Positions 24,761-33,545 of a stretch of 64,000 nucleotides of DNA are shown piece after piece (the stretch's first letter is position 1; the number at the start of each line of letters is the position of its first letter). The position numbers and the translations under genes are program-made. The notes beneath the pieces are model-generated. The model was not told the DNA's origin. It searched no databases and saw only the letters and a list, made by a program, of their open reading frames with translations. The DNA lies in assembly GCF_028595285.1 (NCBI RefSeq), contig NZ_JAQQXQ010000005.1, forward strand, positions 124,001 through 188,000. Direction: 5' to 3'. The DNA is from Erythrobacter fulvus (GTDB lineage Bacteria; Pseudomonadota; Alphaproteobacteria; Sphingomonadales; Sphingomonadaceae).

Positions 24761-25452
24761 CCGCCGAAATTCTCCAGCGCCTTACCATCGACATCTATTC
24801 GGATGTGATGTGCCCATGGTGTCTGATCGGCTATGGCCAACTGTCAAAGGCGCTCGGGCAGCTGGACGGGGAGATCGACGCACAGATCCGCTGGCGACCG
24901 TTCGAACTGAACCCGCAGATGCCGCCCGAAGGCGAGGAGCAGGAAGCCCACCTCCAGCGCAAGTATCGCCGCAGTGCCGAGGAAGGCGCGGCGATCCGCG
25001 CGCAGATGAAGGCGATTGCCGATGGGGCAGGCGTCTCGCTGTCATGGGAAGGGGAGGGCGAGGCCCCGCCTGCGATGATGTGGAACACCCGCGATTGCCA
25101 CAAGCTGCTGGCCTTCGCGCTTGAACAGGCCGGGCCGCAGGTGCAGACGCAGCTGAAGCTTGCGCTGTTCCGGGCCCATTTCAACCGCCGCGAAAAGCTG
25201 GGAGAGCGCGACGTGCTGCTCGATATTGCTGCCAGCGTCGGCCTGCACCGGGAAGCGGCACGCGCGGCGCTTGCCGATGCCGAGCTTGAAGCGCGGGTGA
25301 TCGCCGAGGAACAGCAGGCGTGGGATCTCAATATCAGCGGGGTCCCGGCGATGATCGTCAACGGGAAATTCCTGATCCCGGGCGCGCAGTCACCCGAAAC
25401 CTATGTCAACGTGCTGCGGCGCGTGGCAGCAAAAAGCCGGGAAGCCAGCTAA
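24757..25452 (+). CDS. DsbA family oxidoreductase, FrnE-like
   Basis: A 231-residue thioredoxin-fold protein with no signal peptide, so cytosolic. The motif IDIYSDVMCPWCLIGYGQL places the active-site pair at Cys19 and Cys22 (CPWC). The cis-proline loop is ISGVPAMIVNGKFLIPGAQ. These features match the FrnE/2-hydroxychromene-2-carboxylate isomerase-like branch of DsbA proteins, some of which protect against oxidative stress. It is the last gene of the serine hydrolase-nudC unit. The 3' end of this coding region also contains the terminator hairpin that serves the opposing receptor gene. Confidence 0.88.
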   Translation: MTAEILQRLTIDIYSDVMCPWCLIGYGQLSKALGQLDGEIDAQIRWRPFELNPQMPPEGEEQEAHLQRKYRRSAEEGAAIRAQMKAIADGAGVSLSWEGEGEAPPAMMWNTRDCHKLLAFALEQAGPQVQTQLKLALFRAHFNRREKLGERDVLLDIAASVGLHREAARAALADAELEARVIAEEQQAWDLNISGVPAMIVNGKFLIPGAQSPETYVNVLRRVAAKSREAS

Positions 25453-25464
25453 GGCTCCCCGGCT
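25431..25464 (-). terminator. Rho-independent terminator of the TonB receptor gene
   Basis: On the minus strand the hairpin AGCCGGGGAGCC-TTAGCT-GGCTTCCCGGCT (11 of 12 pairs) is followed directly by TTTTT. It lies 26 bp beyond the receptor stop. The hairpin spans the stop codon of the convergent FrnE-like gene, so the element is embedded in that coding region. Confidence 0.8.
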
Positions 25465-25489
25465 CTTGCGACCCGCGAAGGGCGCAGAA

Positions 25490-28400
25490 TTACATCGTCC
25501 AGCGCAATCCGAGGAAGAACGACCGTCCGATCGGGCTGACCGGATAGGCGCGCTCGGTGATGAAGGGCTTCACATCCGACAGGTTGTTGATCCCGCCGAA
25601 CACTTCCAGACCCATGTCGGGCAGGCTGTAGGATGCCCCGATATTGTGGGTCCAGGTTTCGCCGGTGATGCCCGCCGGACCGAACTGGGCCTCAACGGTT
25701 TCGATCTCCACCGCCCGCAGCGCCATTTCGCCGAGATAGGTGACGGTGTAATTCAGATCGAAATTGCCGATGCCGTAGCTTGCGGTCGCGCGGCCTGACC
25801 ATTCGGGACGCTGCAATTCGCCACGTTCGGGATCGATGCGGGTGAGGTCGGTCGGATCGAAGAAGAAGTCGATCTTGTCCACCCACGATGCCGTTGCGGA
25901 CAGGCCAAGGCGGTGTTCGCCGATGGTTGTGCGATAGGACAGCGAGGCATCAACCCCGGCGGTCTCGATCCGGACGAAGTTGATGGTCGTCAGGTTGAGC
26001 GAGGTGAAGCCGAGGAACTGCGCCGAGGTCGTATCGCGGTTGCGGGTGAAGCTGCTGCAGAAATCGTTCGGGAAGGTGCTGCTGTCATAGCAGTTGTCGA
26101 CCACGTCCTGCGCCGCGACCGTGCTGATCGCGTCGTCGATCTGGATGTGGTAATAATCCGCCGTGAACGCCAGCCCCGGGATGAAACGCGGCTGCAGCAC
26201 CATGCCGACGGTGTAGGTGTCGGCGGTTTCTTCGCGCAGGTCCGGATTGCCCGCGATGGTTCCGGCGAAACGCGCGCTTAGCGGATCGGCGAAGCCTTCG
26301 GGGATGCCGTCGGCACGGCAGTTGGCGATACGGTTGGCGACGTTCGGATCGCCCGCCGCCGACAGTGCGTCGATCTCCGCCTGATCGCAGGGATCGAACG
26401 GGCGGAAGAAGGCGGCCTGCGGCGGGGCGAAGAGTTCGGAGATGTTGGGCGCGCGCACTGCCCGCGAATAGGTGCCGCGGATGCGCACATCATCGATCGG
26501 TGCCCAGAAGCCGTTGATTGCATAGGTGAACACCGAACCGACCGTGCTGTAGTCCGAGAAGCGCCCGGCCAGTTCGAGCCGCAGCTCCTCGACGAAGGGC
26601 ACGCCCTCGACCAGCGTCGTGCCGAGCTCGCCGAAGATTTCCACCACGTCATACTTGCCGCCCGAATCCTGGAAGAACCCGTCGGGCGGGGTGCCGAGCG
26701 ACGTTTGCGAGAAGCCGCTTCCGTCAAAGCCCGGCGCATCGCCGACGAACTGTCCCGCGGTGCCGTCGACCGTGGTGACGGGCAGGATCCCGCGCACCAG
26801 CGGATCGAAGAATGACCGGCTCTTCTCCTCGCGATATTCGGCACCCAGCGCGAACTGGACACTGTCATAAGGCAGGTTGAAGAAGGCCGAGGTATCGCCG
26901 CTGATCACGGCGTCGATCTGCAGCTGGTCGGTGCGGAAAGTGTTGACGGTGGTGGTAGTGATGAAGTCCACCGCTTCCTGACTGATCGAGCCGACGCCGA
27001 ACAGGTTGGCCGGCTTGCACTGGCCCTGGCCGGGAACGAAAGTCAAATAGCCGAACTCGCCCGTCGGAATGCCGAAAGGTGTGGAGGGCGAACGCACCGT
27101 CGGATCAAGCTCGCTGCGGCACACCGGATTGCCCTGCGCATCGCTGGTCACGTCGATCGCGGCGAGGAAGCGGTCATACAGCACGTTGTTGCGGTTAATC
27201 GACTTGAGATCGTAGCGGCCCCAGTTGGCCGAGATATCGAAGTCGATCTCGTCGGTGACACTGCCCTTGATCCCGCCGACGAAACGCCAGGTTTCCGAGA
27301 TGTTGGTGTCGATATTCGGGCCGAGGTCGGTCGGGTCGCGGGTGATGAACAGCCCGCCGGCCGCATCGGAAATCGGCCGCAGCACGGCCGGGATGAAGGG
27401 GTTGTCCGGCGCAACCGTCAGCAGGTCGTAGAACGAGTTCTGGTTGGTGCCGAAGGTGGTTTCCTGGCGGAAATACTTGCCTTCGAAATAGACGTTCAGC
27501 GTGTCGCTGATGTCGTAGTCGGCCAGCAGGTTGATGCCGTAACGTTCGGTCTTGGGGATCAGATAGCCATTATTGTCGAAGATGACCCCGTCGCCGCCGA
27601 AAGAGTTGAAGTTACCGGCGATCATTCCGTCGTCGTCGATCACCTCGATCCCGTTCTCGGTGGCGATGAAGCACCCGCCCAGCGCGCCGAAACCGTTATA
27701 GTCGAACAAGCCGTTGAAGCCGGTGAAGCTTTCGGTGCAGTCGCTGATGCCGTCGCCGTCGATGTCCGAATTGGGATCGGCGAAGTCGCCCGGAATGATA
27801 ACCCCGCCCGCCGAGGTGATCTGGAACTGGTACTGCGATCCGATGGCACGGGTGGGAGCGCCCAGCGCGCGGTCGATCAATGCCTGTTCGGCCGCGGTCG
27901 GTGCAGTCCCGTTCGGGAAGATCGAATCATAGCGCGCACTGCCCGGCAGGGGGATGACGAAGCCATAGGGATAGCGGCCATTGGCGAGGCTGAAGAAATT
28001 GCTGAAATTGGGCGTGCTGCCACCAAGATCACCGCGCTGGAAACGCAGCGCCGGGTTGGGGCCGTCATCGGCGATCATGCCATTGCGGAATTGCTTGCGA
28101 TCGCCAAAGCGGATGCCTTTGTCATAGCTGTAATCGCCGACCAGCGTGATGTTACCGCGCCCATCAGCGAAGTTCTTGCCGAACTTCACGTAAGCGTCGA
28201 AATTCTCGCCGTCGCCATTGTCCGACATGCCGCCGGTGAGGCCCATCTCCAGCCCGTCGAACTCGCGGTCTAGGATGAAATTGACCACGCCCGTGACGGC
28301 GTCGGCGCCATAGACCGCCGATGCGCCGCCGGTCAGCACTTCGACTTCCTTGATCAGCGACGAGGGGATCGAGTTGATGTCCACCACCGAGGTTTCGGCG

Positions 28401-28852
28401 ACGCCCGCGACGTGACGGCGGCCGTTGACCAGCACCAGCGTGCGCTCCGCGCCAAGGCCGCGCAGGTTGAGCGTCGCTGCACCGACCGCGCCGCCGCTAT
28501 CGTTTTCACCGGGCGCGACCGACTGGGCCGAGCTGATGGATGCGGAAAGCGCAGGGATAGTGCGCAGCGCATCGGCCACTTCCTGCTCGCCGCGGAAGGT
28601 TTCGGCGGTGATGCTCACCACGGGGGAGGGTGAATCGAGGTTGGAATCGCGGCGCAGGCGCGAACCGGTAACAACGATGGCTTCGTCGCCGGGTGCTTCG
28701 GCGGCCGCCGCGCTTGCCGCGAGAACTTCATCGTCAGCCGCAACGCTGGCGAGTTCTTCGGCGGCTGCGGCAGTCGATATCCCGGCGAGGCCGGTCAGCA
28801 GAGTAGTGGAAAGCAGGGTGCGACGGATCAGCAGGTTCTTGGAGATGTTCAT
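25490..28852 (-). CDS. TonB-dependent outer membrane receptor
   Basis: A 1,120-residue receptor with a signal peptide (RTLLSTTLLTGLAGISTAAAA). The plug domain has EAIVVTGSRLRRD.NLDSPSPV near residues 60-80, NLRGLG.ERTLVLVNGRRH and the VLTGGASAVYGADAVTGVVNFI motif. A long 22-strand barrel follows, ending in GRSFFLGLRWTM with a terminal aromatic-hydrophobic strand. It belongs to the large sphingomonad receptors usually tied to glycans, peptides or aromatic compounds. One extracellular loop (residues about 350-375) has DPNSDIDGDGISDCTESF, a calcium-binding thrombospondin-3-like motif. I chose the ATG at 28852, after GGGGGCATTG; a longer start is less likely. No transporter partner is adjacent. 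Confidence 0.9.
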   Translation of the reverse strand: MNISKNLLIRRTLLSTTLLTGLAGISTAAAAEELASVAADDEVLAASAAAAEAPGDEAIVVTGSRLRRDSNLDSPSPVVSITAETFRGEQEVADALRTIPALSASISSAQSVAPGENDSGGAVGAATLNLRGLGAERTLVLVNGRRHVAGVAETSVVDINSIPSSLIKEVEVLTGGASAVYGADAVTGVVNFILDREFDGLEMGLTGGMSDNGDGENFDAYVKFGKNFADGRGNITLVGDYSYDKGIRFGDRKQFRNGMIADDGPNPALRFQRGDLGGSTPNFSNFFSLANGRYPYGFVIPLPGSARYDSIFPNGTAPTAAEQALIDRALGAPTRAIGSQYQFQITSAGGVIIPGDFADPNSDIDGDGISDCTESFTGFNGLFDYNGFGALGGCFIATENGIEVIDDDGMIAGNFNSFGGDGVIFDNNGYLIPKTERYGINLLADYDISDTLNVYFEGKYFRQETTFGTNQNSFYDLLTVAPDNPFIPAVLRPISDAAGGLFITRDPTDLGPNIDTNISETWRFVGGIKGSVTDEIDFDISANWGRYDLKSINRNNVLYDRFLAAIDVTSDAQGNPVCRSELDPTVRSPSTPFGIPTGEFGYLTFVPGQGQCKPANLFGVGSISQEAVDFITTTTVNTFRTDQLQIDAVISGDTSAFFNLPYDSVQFALGAEYREEKSRSFFDPLVRGILPVTTVDGTAGQFVGDAPGFDGSGFSQTSLGTPPDGFFQDSGGKYDVVEIFGELGTTLVEGVPFVEELRLELAGRFSDYSTVGSVFTYAINGFWAPIDDVRIRGTYSRAVRAPNISELFAPPQAAFFRPFDPCDQAEIDALSAAGDPNVANRIANCRADGIPEGFADPLSARFAGTIAGNPDLREETADTYTVGMVLQPRFIPGLAFTADYYHIQIDDAISTVAAQDVVDNCYDSSTFPNDFCSSFTRNRDTTSAQFLGFTSLNLTTINFVRIETAGVDASLSYRTTIGEHRLGLSATASWVDKIDFFFDPTDLTRIDPERGELQRPEWSGRATASYGIGNFDLNYTVTYLGEMALRAVEIETVEAQFGPAGITGETWTHNIGASYSLPDMGLEVFGGINNLSDVKPFITERAYPVSPIGRSFFLGLRWTM

Positions 28853-29148
28853 CAATGCCCCCGATAAATGGGTGAAATGTTCCTCCCCTTCCATCGGCGG
28901 TCCGGCGTCTTATGCGCTGGTTCAACCAAGTCGCGCGCACACTTCCCCTGTGGTGCGACGTGACATTCACTGTGATGTGGATTTCAAGCGATGCGCGCCA
29001 TGCGCCATTTGACTTATATCGTTTCAGCCAACGACTGATGCGTGCAAGATTATTTGCTGAACGCTATTATTCGGTCAGCACAAGGGCTTAACCGATACCG
29101 CGATGGCGGCTTGCGTCAGGCTAGGACGCCAACAAATCTGTGCAATGG
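28853..29148. other. Intergenic region upstream of the TonB receptor gene
   Basis: No convincing gene occurs here. It must contain the receptor promoter, read leftwards. The segment is less GC-rich than its surroundings, with stretches such as TTATTTGCTGAACGCTATTATTCGG near 29050. I could not identify a confident -35/-10 pair, iron box or riboswitch. Confidence 0.4.
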
Positions 29149-29856
29149 TCAGCCGATGTCCGGTTGGGCCTGTGCGCCTGCCGAGCGAGGCGCATCCGTG
29201 CTTGCGACCGATTCGTCCGGACGGCCCGAAAGGGCCGCGCGGAAGGTACGTTTAAGCAGCCAGGGCTCGAGCACCCGTCCGACAAGGTAGATCACGAAGA
29301 AAAGACCGGCGAGCACATAGGCCGGCGTGGTACGGATCTTTTCCTTCTTTTCGCCCTTGTCCTTCTTTTTGGTCGGGTCATCGGGTTCGGGCGCGCCAAG
29401 CAGTTTGTCGATCCAGTGCAGTTCGGCCTTGGCCTTGGATTTGTCCTTGTCCTCGTCCTTGCCTTCTTCCGCGGATTTCTCTTTCGCCGCGACTTCGGCG
29501 GTGGACGCCTCCCACGCGTTTACGGCATGGGCGATCTGGGCAAAGCCGAGGAACAGCAAGGGTGCGAGAAAGCACAGTAGCAGCGCCGTGCTGGAGACGT
29601 GGAAGGAGAGCCGCGAAACGCCGCTTTTCTGGTCCACCGTAAGGGCACCGCTGGTGAAGGTGGCAAGCTTGTCCTGCGCGGCCGGGTTCTTCTTGGAATA
29701 GGTCAGTGTATCGCCCGCCACCGCATAGGACGTGCCCGGTGTCTGGAACAGTGGGTCAAGCCGGGCGAACGCGTCCTCGGCGGCCAGCGGCTCGTCGATT
29801 ATGACTTCGCCTTTGGCGCGCCAGATCCGGTCGACATACGGCAGTTGAAGGTTCAT
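29149..29856 (-). CDS. Hypothetical membrane protein with a charged linker
   Basis: A 235-residue protein. An N-terminal soluble part of about 85 residues precedes a membrane segment (STALLLCFLAPLLFLGFAQIAHAV). A long, highly charged Glu/Lys/Asp linker follows (KEKSAEEGKDEDKDKSKAKA), then a second membrane segment (YVLAGLFFVIYLVGRVLEPWLL). I recognise no family. The two helices separated by a charged cytosolic or periplasmic stretch suggest a scaffold or mechanical role. It starts 31 bp downstream of the fatty-acid-hydroxylase gene in the same direction and is probably co-transcribed with it, so a role alongside that lipid enzyme is possible. Confidence 0.65.
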   Translation of the reverse strand: MNLQLPYVDRIWRAKGEVIIDEPLAAEDAFARLDPLFQTPGTSYAVAGDTLTYSKKNPAAQDKLATFTSGALTVDQKSGVSRLSFHVSSTALLLCFLAPLLFLGFAQIAHAVNAWEASTAEVAAKEKSAEEGKDEDKDKSKAKAELHWIDKLLGAPEPDDPTKKKDKGEKKEKIRTTPAYVLAGLFFVIYLVGRVLEPWLLKRTFRAALSGRPDESVASTDAPRSAGAQAQPDIG

Positions 29857-29887
29857 GCGCAGTTCGCCAGCCGATCCACTGCGCCGG

Positions 29888-30895
29888 TCACTCGGCAGGC
29901 TCGGGCTGGTGAGGCGCAGCCTCGGGCAGTTGCAGGCGCCTGCGCAGCCAAGTGCGGAACGTGTTGTATCCTTCGGTGAAGGGGAAGACCATGGTTTCGC
30001 GGATATCCATCCGGCGCCCGCCTTCCATCCCCAGCAATTCGGCCTCGCCATCCACGCAGGTGCCGAAGATGCGATCCCAGATGATCCAGGTGCCCGAATA
30101 ATTGCTGCGGGTCGCCTCGTAGTCCTGCGAATGGTGGACGCTGTGATGTTCAACCGTGTTGAAGATGTAGCGCCACCAGCGCGGCGTGTTGAAGCGCACG
30201 TTGATGTGTTGGTAGGTCGCCACTGCCATGCCGATCGCGCCGGCCAGCAGGAAGGCGCGCGGGAGGAAGTCGAAGAACCCGCCGACGCCGAGGCCGATCA
30301 GGAACAACTCGATCGGGTTGCCGACCGCGCCTTTGTTGATGTTGAGCTGGGTGATGTAGTGGTGCGGTGCGTGGGTCAGCCACAGCGGGTACCAATTGTG
30401 CATGCCGCGGTGCATCCAGTACTGGCCGAAGTCGAAGATCATCGAAATGGCAATCGCTTGCACCAGCAGCGGCAGACCGGTGAACCAGCTGAACTTGTCC
30501 CAGTCGAAGGCATTGCGTACGGCTTCGATCATCACGTCGTCGCCCAGATAGGTGCCCATCATCCGGACCAGCGTGTAGCCCATCCCGACATAGAACACGT
30601 CCGTGGCGAACTCCTTCCACGTCAGCTGCCAGCTGCGATAGCGCGGATTGACCCATTCAAGGCCGAGCAGCAGCACCTTGAAACCAAGGCCGATCGCGAT
30701 CCCGATCGATGCCAGCGCCCATTCATTGGGGGCATAATACCAAAAGGCGATCAGCCCGAAGAGCACTGCGGGCTGGAAATAGGTAAAGAAGAACTGCTTG
30801 AACGGTCCGCCTTCGACCCGGCCGATATTCTCCCAGCCAACCGTGACGGGGGCATCTGCGCCGATGATCCGCTTACCTACCTGTACTCCGGACAT
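29888..30895 (-). CDS. Sterol desaturase/fatty acid hydroxylase family protein
   Basis: A 335-residue integral membrane di-iron enzyme. The histidine boxes are HRGMH, HAPHH and VEHHSVHHSQD, in the spacing typical of the superfamily, and at least four hydrophobic segments surround them. Such enzymes use O2 and a reductant to hydroxylate or desaturate sterols, carotenoids, fatty acids or sphingolipids; in sphingomonads they often act on carotenoids or hydroxylated lipids. The ATG at 30895 follows TTGGAGCACGCA. A TTG four codons upstream is less likely. The region 30896-31074 separates it from the response regulator gene and probably contains its own promoter. Confidence 0.86.
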   Translation of the reverse strand: MSGVQVGKRIIGADAPVTVGWENIGRVEGGPFKQFFFTYFQPAVLFGLIAFWYYAPNEWALASIGIAIGLGFKVLLLGLEWVNPRYRSWQLTWKEFATDVFYVGMGYTLVRMMGTYLGDDVMIEAVRNAFDWDKFSWFTGLPLLVQAIAISMIFDFGQYWMHRGMHNWYPLWLTHAPHHYITQLNINKGAVGNPIELFLIGLGVGGFFDFLPRAFLLAGAIGMAVATYQHINVRFNTPRWWRYIFNTVEHHSVHHSQDYEATRSNYSGTWIIWDRIFGTCVDGEAELLGMEGGRRMDIRETMVFPFTEGYNTFRTWLRRRLQLPEAAPHQPEPAE

Positions 30896-31074
30896 TGCGT
30901 GCTCCAATCATGCTTACGCTTTGGTCAGACAGACCCGTGACCGGTAGGCCCCGGTCCGCGTGCCGCAAAATCCCCGCCCCTTTTGTCCTGCCATCCATGG
31001 CAAGCTGTAGGCGCAGAGTAAGTGGCCAAATGACGTAGTGATCGCCTGTCCGGAAGCGATCGGTTGCAACATCG

Positions 31075-32001
31075 TTACTCCGATAGCATCCGCACGGCAA
31101 GTGCGGTTGCCGCGGCGCGGGTTTCGACGCCCAGTTTCCGGAAGACCTGTTCGAGGTGCTTGTTGACCGTGCGCGGGCTGATGCCGAGGATTTCGCTGAC
31201 CGTGCGGTTGGTCTTGCCGTAGCTGACCCATAGCAGCACCTCTGCCTCGCGCCGGGTCAGTTCGGTCTGCCGCAGCAGCAGATCGACCTTCGACGCCTCG
31301 CCCACTTCCGTGATCTTGAACAGCGTCTCGTCAGGCCGGTCGCTTTCGGTAAGGGCGATCTCGATCTCGATCCCGGCGACTGTAAGGTTCACAGGGCCGC
31401 CGTGGGCCGGATCGCGCAGCAGCCGCGTCAGCACAGGCGCGATTCCCCCTGGCAAGGCCGACCCGGTGCTGTCCCAGGCGGGATCGATCCGCTGGAACAG
31501 GCTTTCCGCTTGCGGGGTGCACCAGATCAGCCCGCCGCCCGGATCGATCGCCGCAAGGCTGCGACCGGCCCGCCCGAGCGCGAGGCGCGAGCGGTAGGAG
31601 GCGCGCGCATTGGCAAGATGCACGCGGATCCGCGCCAGCAATTCGCCCACCACCACCGGCTTGCGCACATAATCCACCCCGCCGGTTTCCAGCGCGGCAA
31701 TGACGTGTTCGGGATCGGTAAGCCCCGTCATGAAGATTACCGGGATATGCGCCGTCTTGGGATTACGCTTGATCGCCCGCGTCGTCTCCAGCCCGCTCAT
31801 CCCCGGCATCAGCGCGTCCATCAGGATCAGATCGGGCGCGGCCTCGGCCAGCAGGTCGAGAGTTGCCTCGCCGCTGCGTGCGATCAGCACGTCCATGCCT
31901 TCTGTCTCGAGCGTATCGACGAGGAAGCGCAGCGATTCCGGGTTGTCGTCGACCACCAGGATGCAGTCGCGCGTGCTCTGGCTGCCTTCGCGGGCGATCA
32001 T
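31075..32001 (-). CDS. Response regulator, REC domain plus LuxR-type HTH
   Basis: A 308-residue two-component output protein. The receiver domain at residues 12-130 has the acidic pair in LVVDDN (Asp18, Asp19), phosphoacceptor Asp62 in LMDALMPGMSG and the lysine in YVRKP. A middle region of about 110 residues may be PAS-like. The C-terminal LuxR/GerE helix-turn-helix begins at residue 248 (LTRREAEVLLWVSYGKTNRTVSEILGIS). The ATG overlaps the stop of the hybrid kinase gene (ATGA). It probably receives phosphate from that kinase and closes the carboxylase operon, although which genes it controls is not visible. Confidence 0.92.
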   Translation of the reverse strand: MIAREGSQSTRDCILVVDDNPESLRFLVDTLETEGMDVLIARSGEATLDLLAEAAPDLILMDALMPGMSGLETTRAIKRNPKTAHIPVIFMTGLTDPEHVIAALETGGVDYVRKPVVVGELLARIRVHLANARASYRSRLALGRAGRSLAAIDPGGGLIWCTPQAESLFQRIDPAWDSTGSALPGGIAPVLTRLLRDPAHGGPVNLTVAGIEIEIALTESDRPDETLFKITEVGEASKVDLLLRQTELTRREAEVLLWVSYGKTNRTVSEILGISPRTVNKHLEQVFRKLGVETRAAATALAVRMLSE

Positions 32002-33545
32002 CGCGTGCCTCCTGTCGCCGCCAGTGCCGCCAGCGCCTTGAGATCGAAAGCGTCGAGATGCACCCTCATCCGCTCGGCCAGCGCGGCGGCATCCGGGCCG
32101 ATGGCCGCAAGCGCATCGATCCGCGCCTCGATCGCGCGGACATGGCCGATCCGTACCAGCCGTTCGATTTCGGCAAGGTGCGGCTGCGCTTCGGCGGCAA
32201 CCAGTGCGGGAAGTGCCTTGTCGTCTGCCGAATGCGAGGCAACCTGAGGCCATTCGAGCCCGAGCTGCGCGCTCACCACATCGAGCAAGTGATCGAAATC
32301 GAAAGGCTTCGTCACGAAAATATCCGCCGGCACGACCGCGGACTGTTGTGGTCCGGAGTCCGCCGCCTCTCCCGAGAGCATCACGATCCGGAGCGTCGGG
32401 CCATGGCGCTGGCGTAGCTGGGACGCGACCTCCCAGCCGCCCATGCCGGGCATCGATACGTCGAGCAGCACCAGATCGGGCTGGGTCTGCGCGGCGAGAG
32501 CCAGGCCTTCCTCGCCACCCTGCGCCGTCAGCACCCGGAAACCGCGCGGTTCGAGCAGACCGCGCAAGGCTTCGCGGTGCGCTGGATCATCGTCGATCAG
32601 CAACAGCGTGCGTTCGCGCCCAAGGTAGAAATGGGTGCTCGCGTGCGCAGGCAGGTCGGCAGGCGGGGAAAGCGGCCTGGACAGCATCAGTCGCACGATG
32701 AAGCGTGAACCCTCGTCCGGTGTGCTTTCAACCCGCATGTCGCCGCCCATGATCGTCACCAGCGCCTGCGTGATTGCGAGACCAAGACCTACCCCTGCGC
32801 GTTCGGCCGATGCCGTGCCGCGTTCGAACGGCAACATGATGCGTTCGACATCGGCCGGCGCGATTCCGATGCCGCTGTCGATAATCTCGAAGGTTGCCAG
32901 TTCGTTACGGTAATGTGCCCGCAGCACGACTTCGCCGCAGTCGGTGAACTTGATCGCGTTCGACAGAAGATTGATCAGCACCTGCCGCAGCCGCTTTGGA
33001 TCGGTGCGGACGAATTCTGGCAGAGTGGGCGGCAAATCGAGCCGCAGTGCCAGCCCTTTCATCGCCGCCTGCGGTTCGAACATCGCGACAATTTGTTCGA
33101 GGAACGCCGGAAAGCGGATCGTGTCGCGCGCCAGTTTCAGCGAACCGCTTTCGACCTGCGCGATGTCGAGCAGGCCTTCGACGAGATTGGACAGGTGTTC
33201 GGCGCTGCGGCGGATCACCTTGCCCGCCTCCACGCCGTTCTGCGCCCCGTCGCCCGTGCCGCGTTCGAGCAATTGGGCGTAGCCGTAGATGGCATTGAGC
33301 GGTGAGCGGATTTCATGGCTAACACTGGCGAGGAAGCGGGTCTTGGCCTCGTTAGCGGCTTCTGCGGCTTCCTTGGCGCGGGCTAGCGCGGCGTGTTCTT
33401 CGAGCAGCGCGGCGAGCGTGTGCGTGTGCATTTCCTCGCCGCTAGCGCGCAGCCATGCCAGCAGATCGTCGGCCGCAGGCGCGGTCACGGCTGCGGTCTC
33501 CATTGGCCTTGCGGGCATGGGGCGAAGGCGTGCTGCGGCAATCAC
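31998..33545 (-). CDS. Hybrid sensor histidine kinase with receiver domain
   Basis: A 515-residue soluble kinase without membrane segments or a large sensor domain. A short N-terminal coiled region precedes HisKA, with phosphoacceptor His77 in FLASVSHEIRSPLN. The ATPase domain shows LLSNAIKFTD, DSGIGIAP and GVGLGLAI. A receiver domain follows (IDDDPAHREAL, LLDVSMPGMGGWE, VTKPFD), then a C-terminal helical segment of about 75 residues that may act in phosphotransfer. The GTG start overlaps the allophanate hydrolase stop (GTGA). An internal ATG at 33518 is an alternative. The absence of a periplasmic sensor suggests a cytosolic signal or a partner protein. Confidence 0.9.
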   Translation of the reverse strand: MIAAARLRPMPARPMETAAVTAPAADDLLAWLRASGEEMHTHTLAALLEEHAALARAKEAAEAANEAKTRFLASVSHEIRSPLNAIYGYAQLLERGTGDGAQNGVEAGKVIRRSAEHLSNLVEGLLDIAQVESGSLKLARDTIRFPAFLEQIVAMFEPQAAMKGLALRLDLPPTLPEFVRTDPKRLRQVLINLLSNAIKFTDCGEVVLRAHYRNELATFEIIDSGIGIAPADVERIMLPFERGTASAERAGVGLGLAITQALVTIMGGDMRVESTPDEGSRFIVRLMLSRPLSPPADLPAHASTHFYLGRERTLLLIDDDPAHREALRGLLEPRGFRVLTAQGGEEGLALAAQTQPDLVLLDVSMPGMGGWEVASQLRQRHGPTLRIVMLSGEAADSGPQQSAVVPADIFVTKPFDFDHLLDVVSAQLGLEWPQVASHSADDKALPALVAAEAQPHLAEIERLVRIGHVRAIEARIDALAAIGPDAAALAERMRVHLDAFDLKALAALAATGGTR

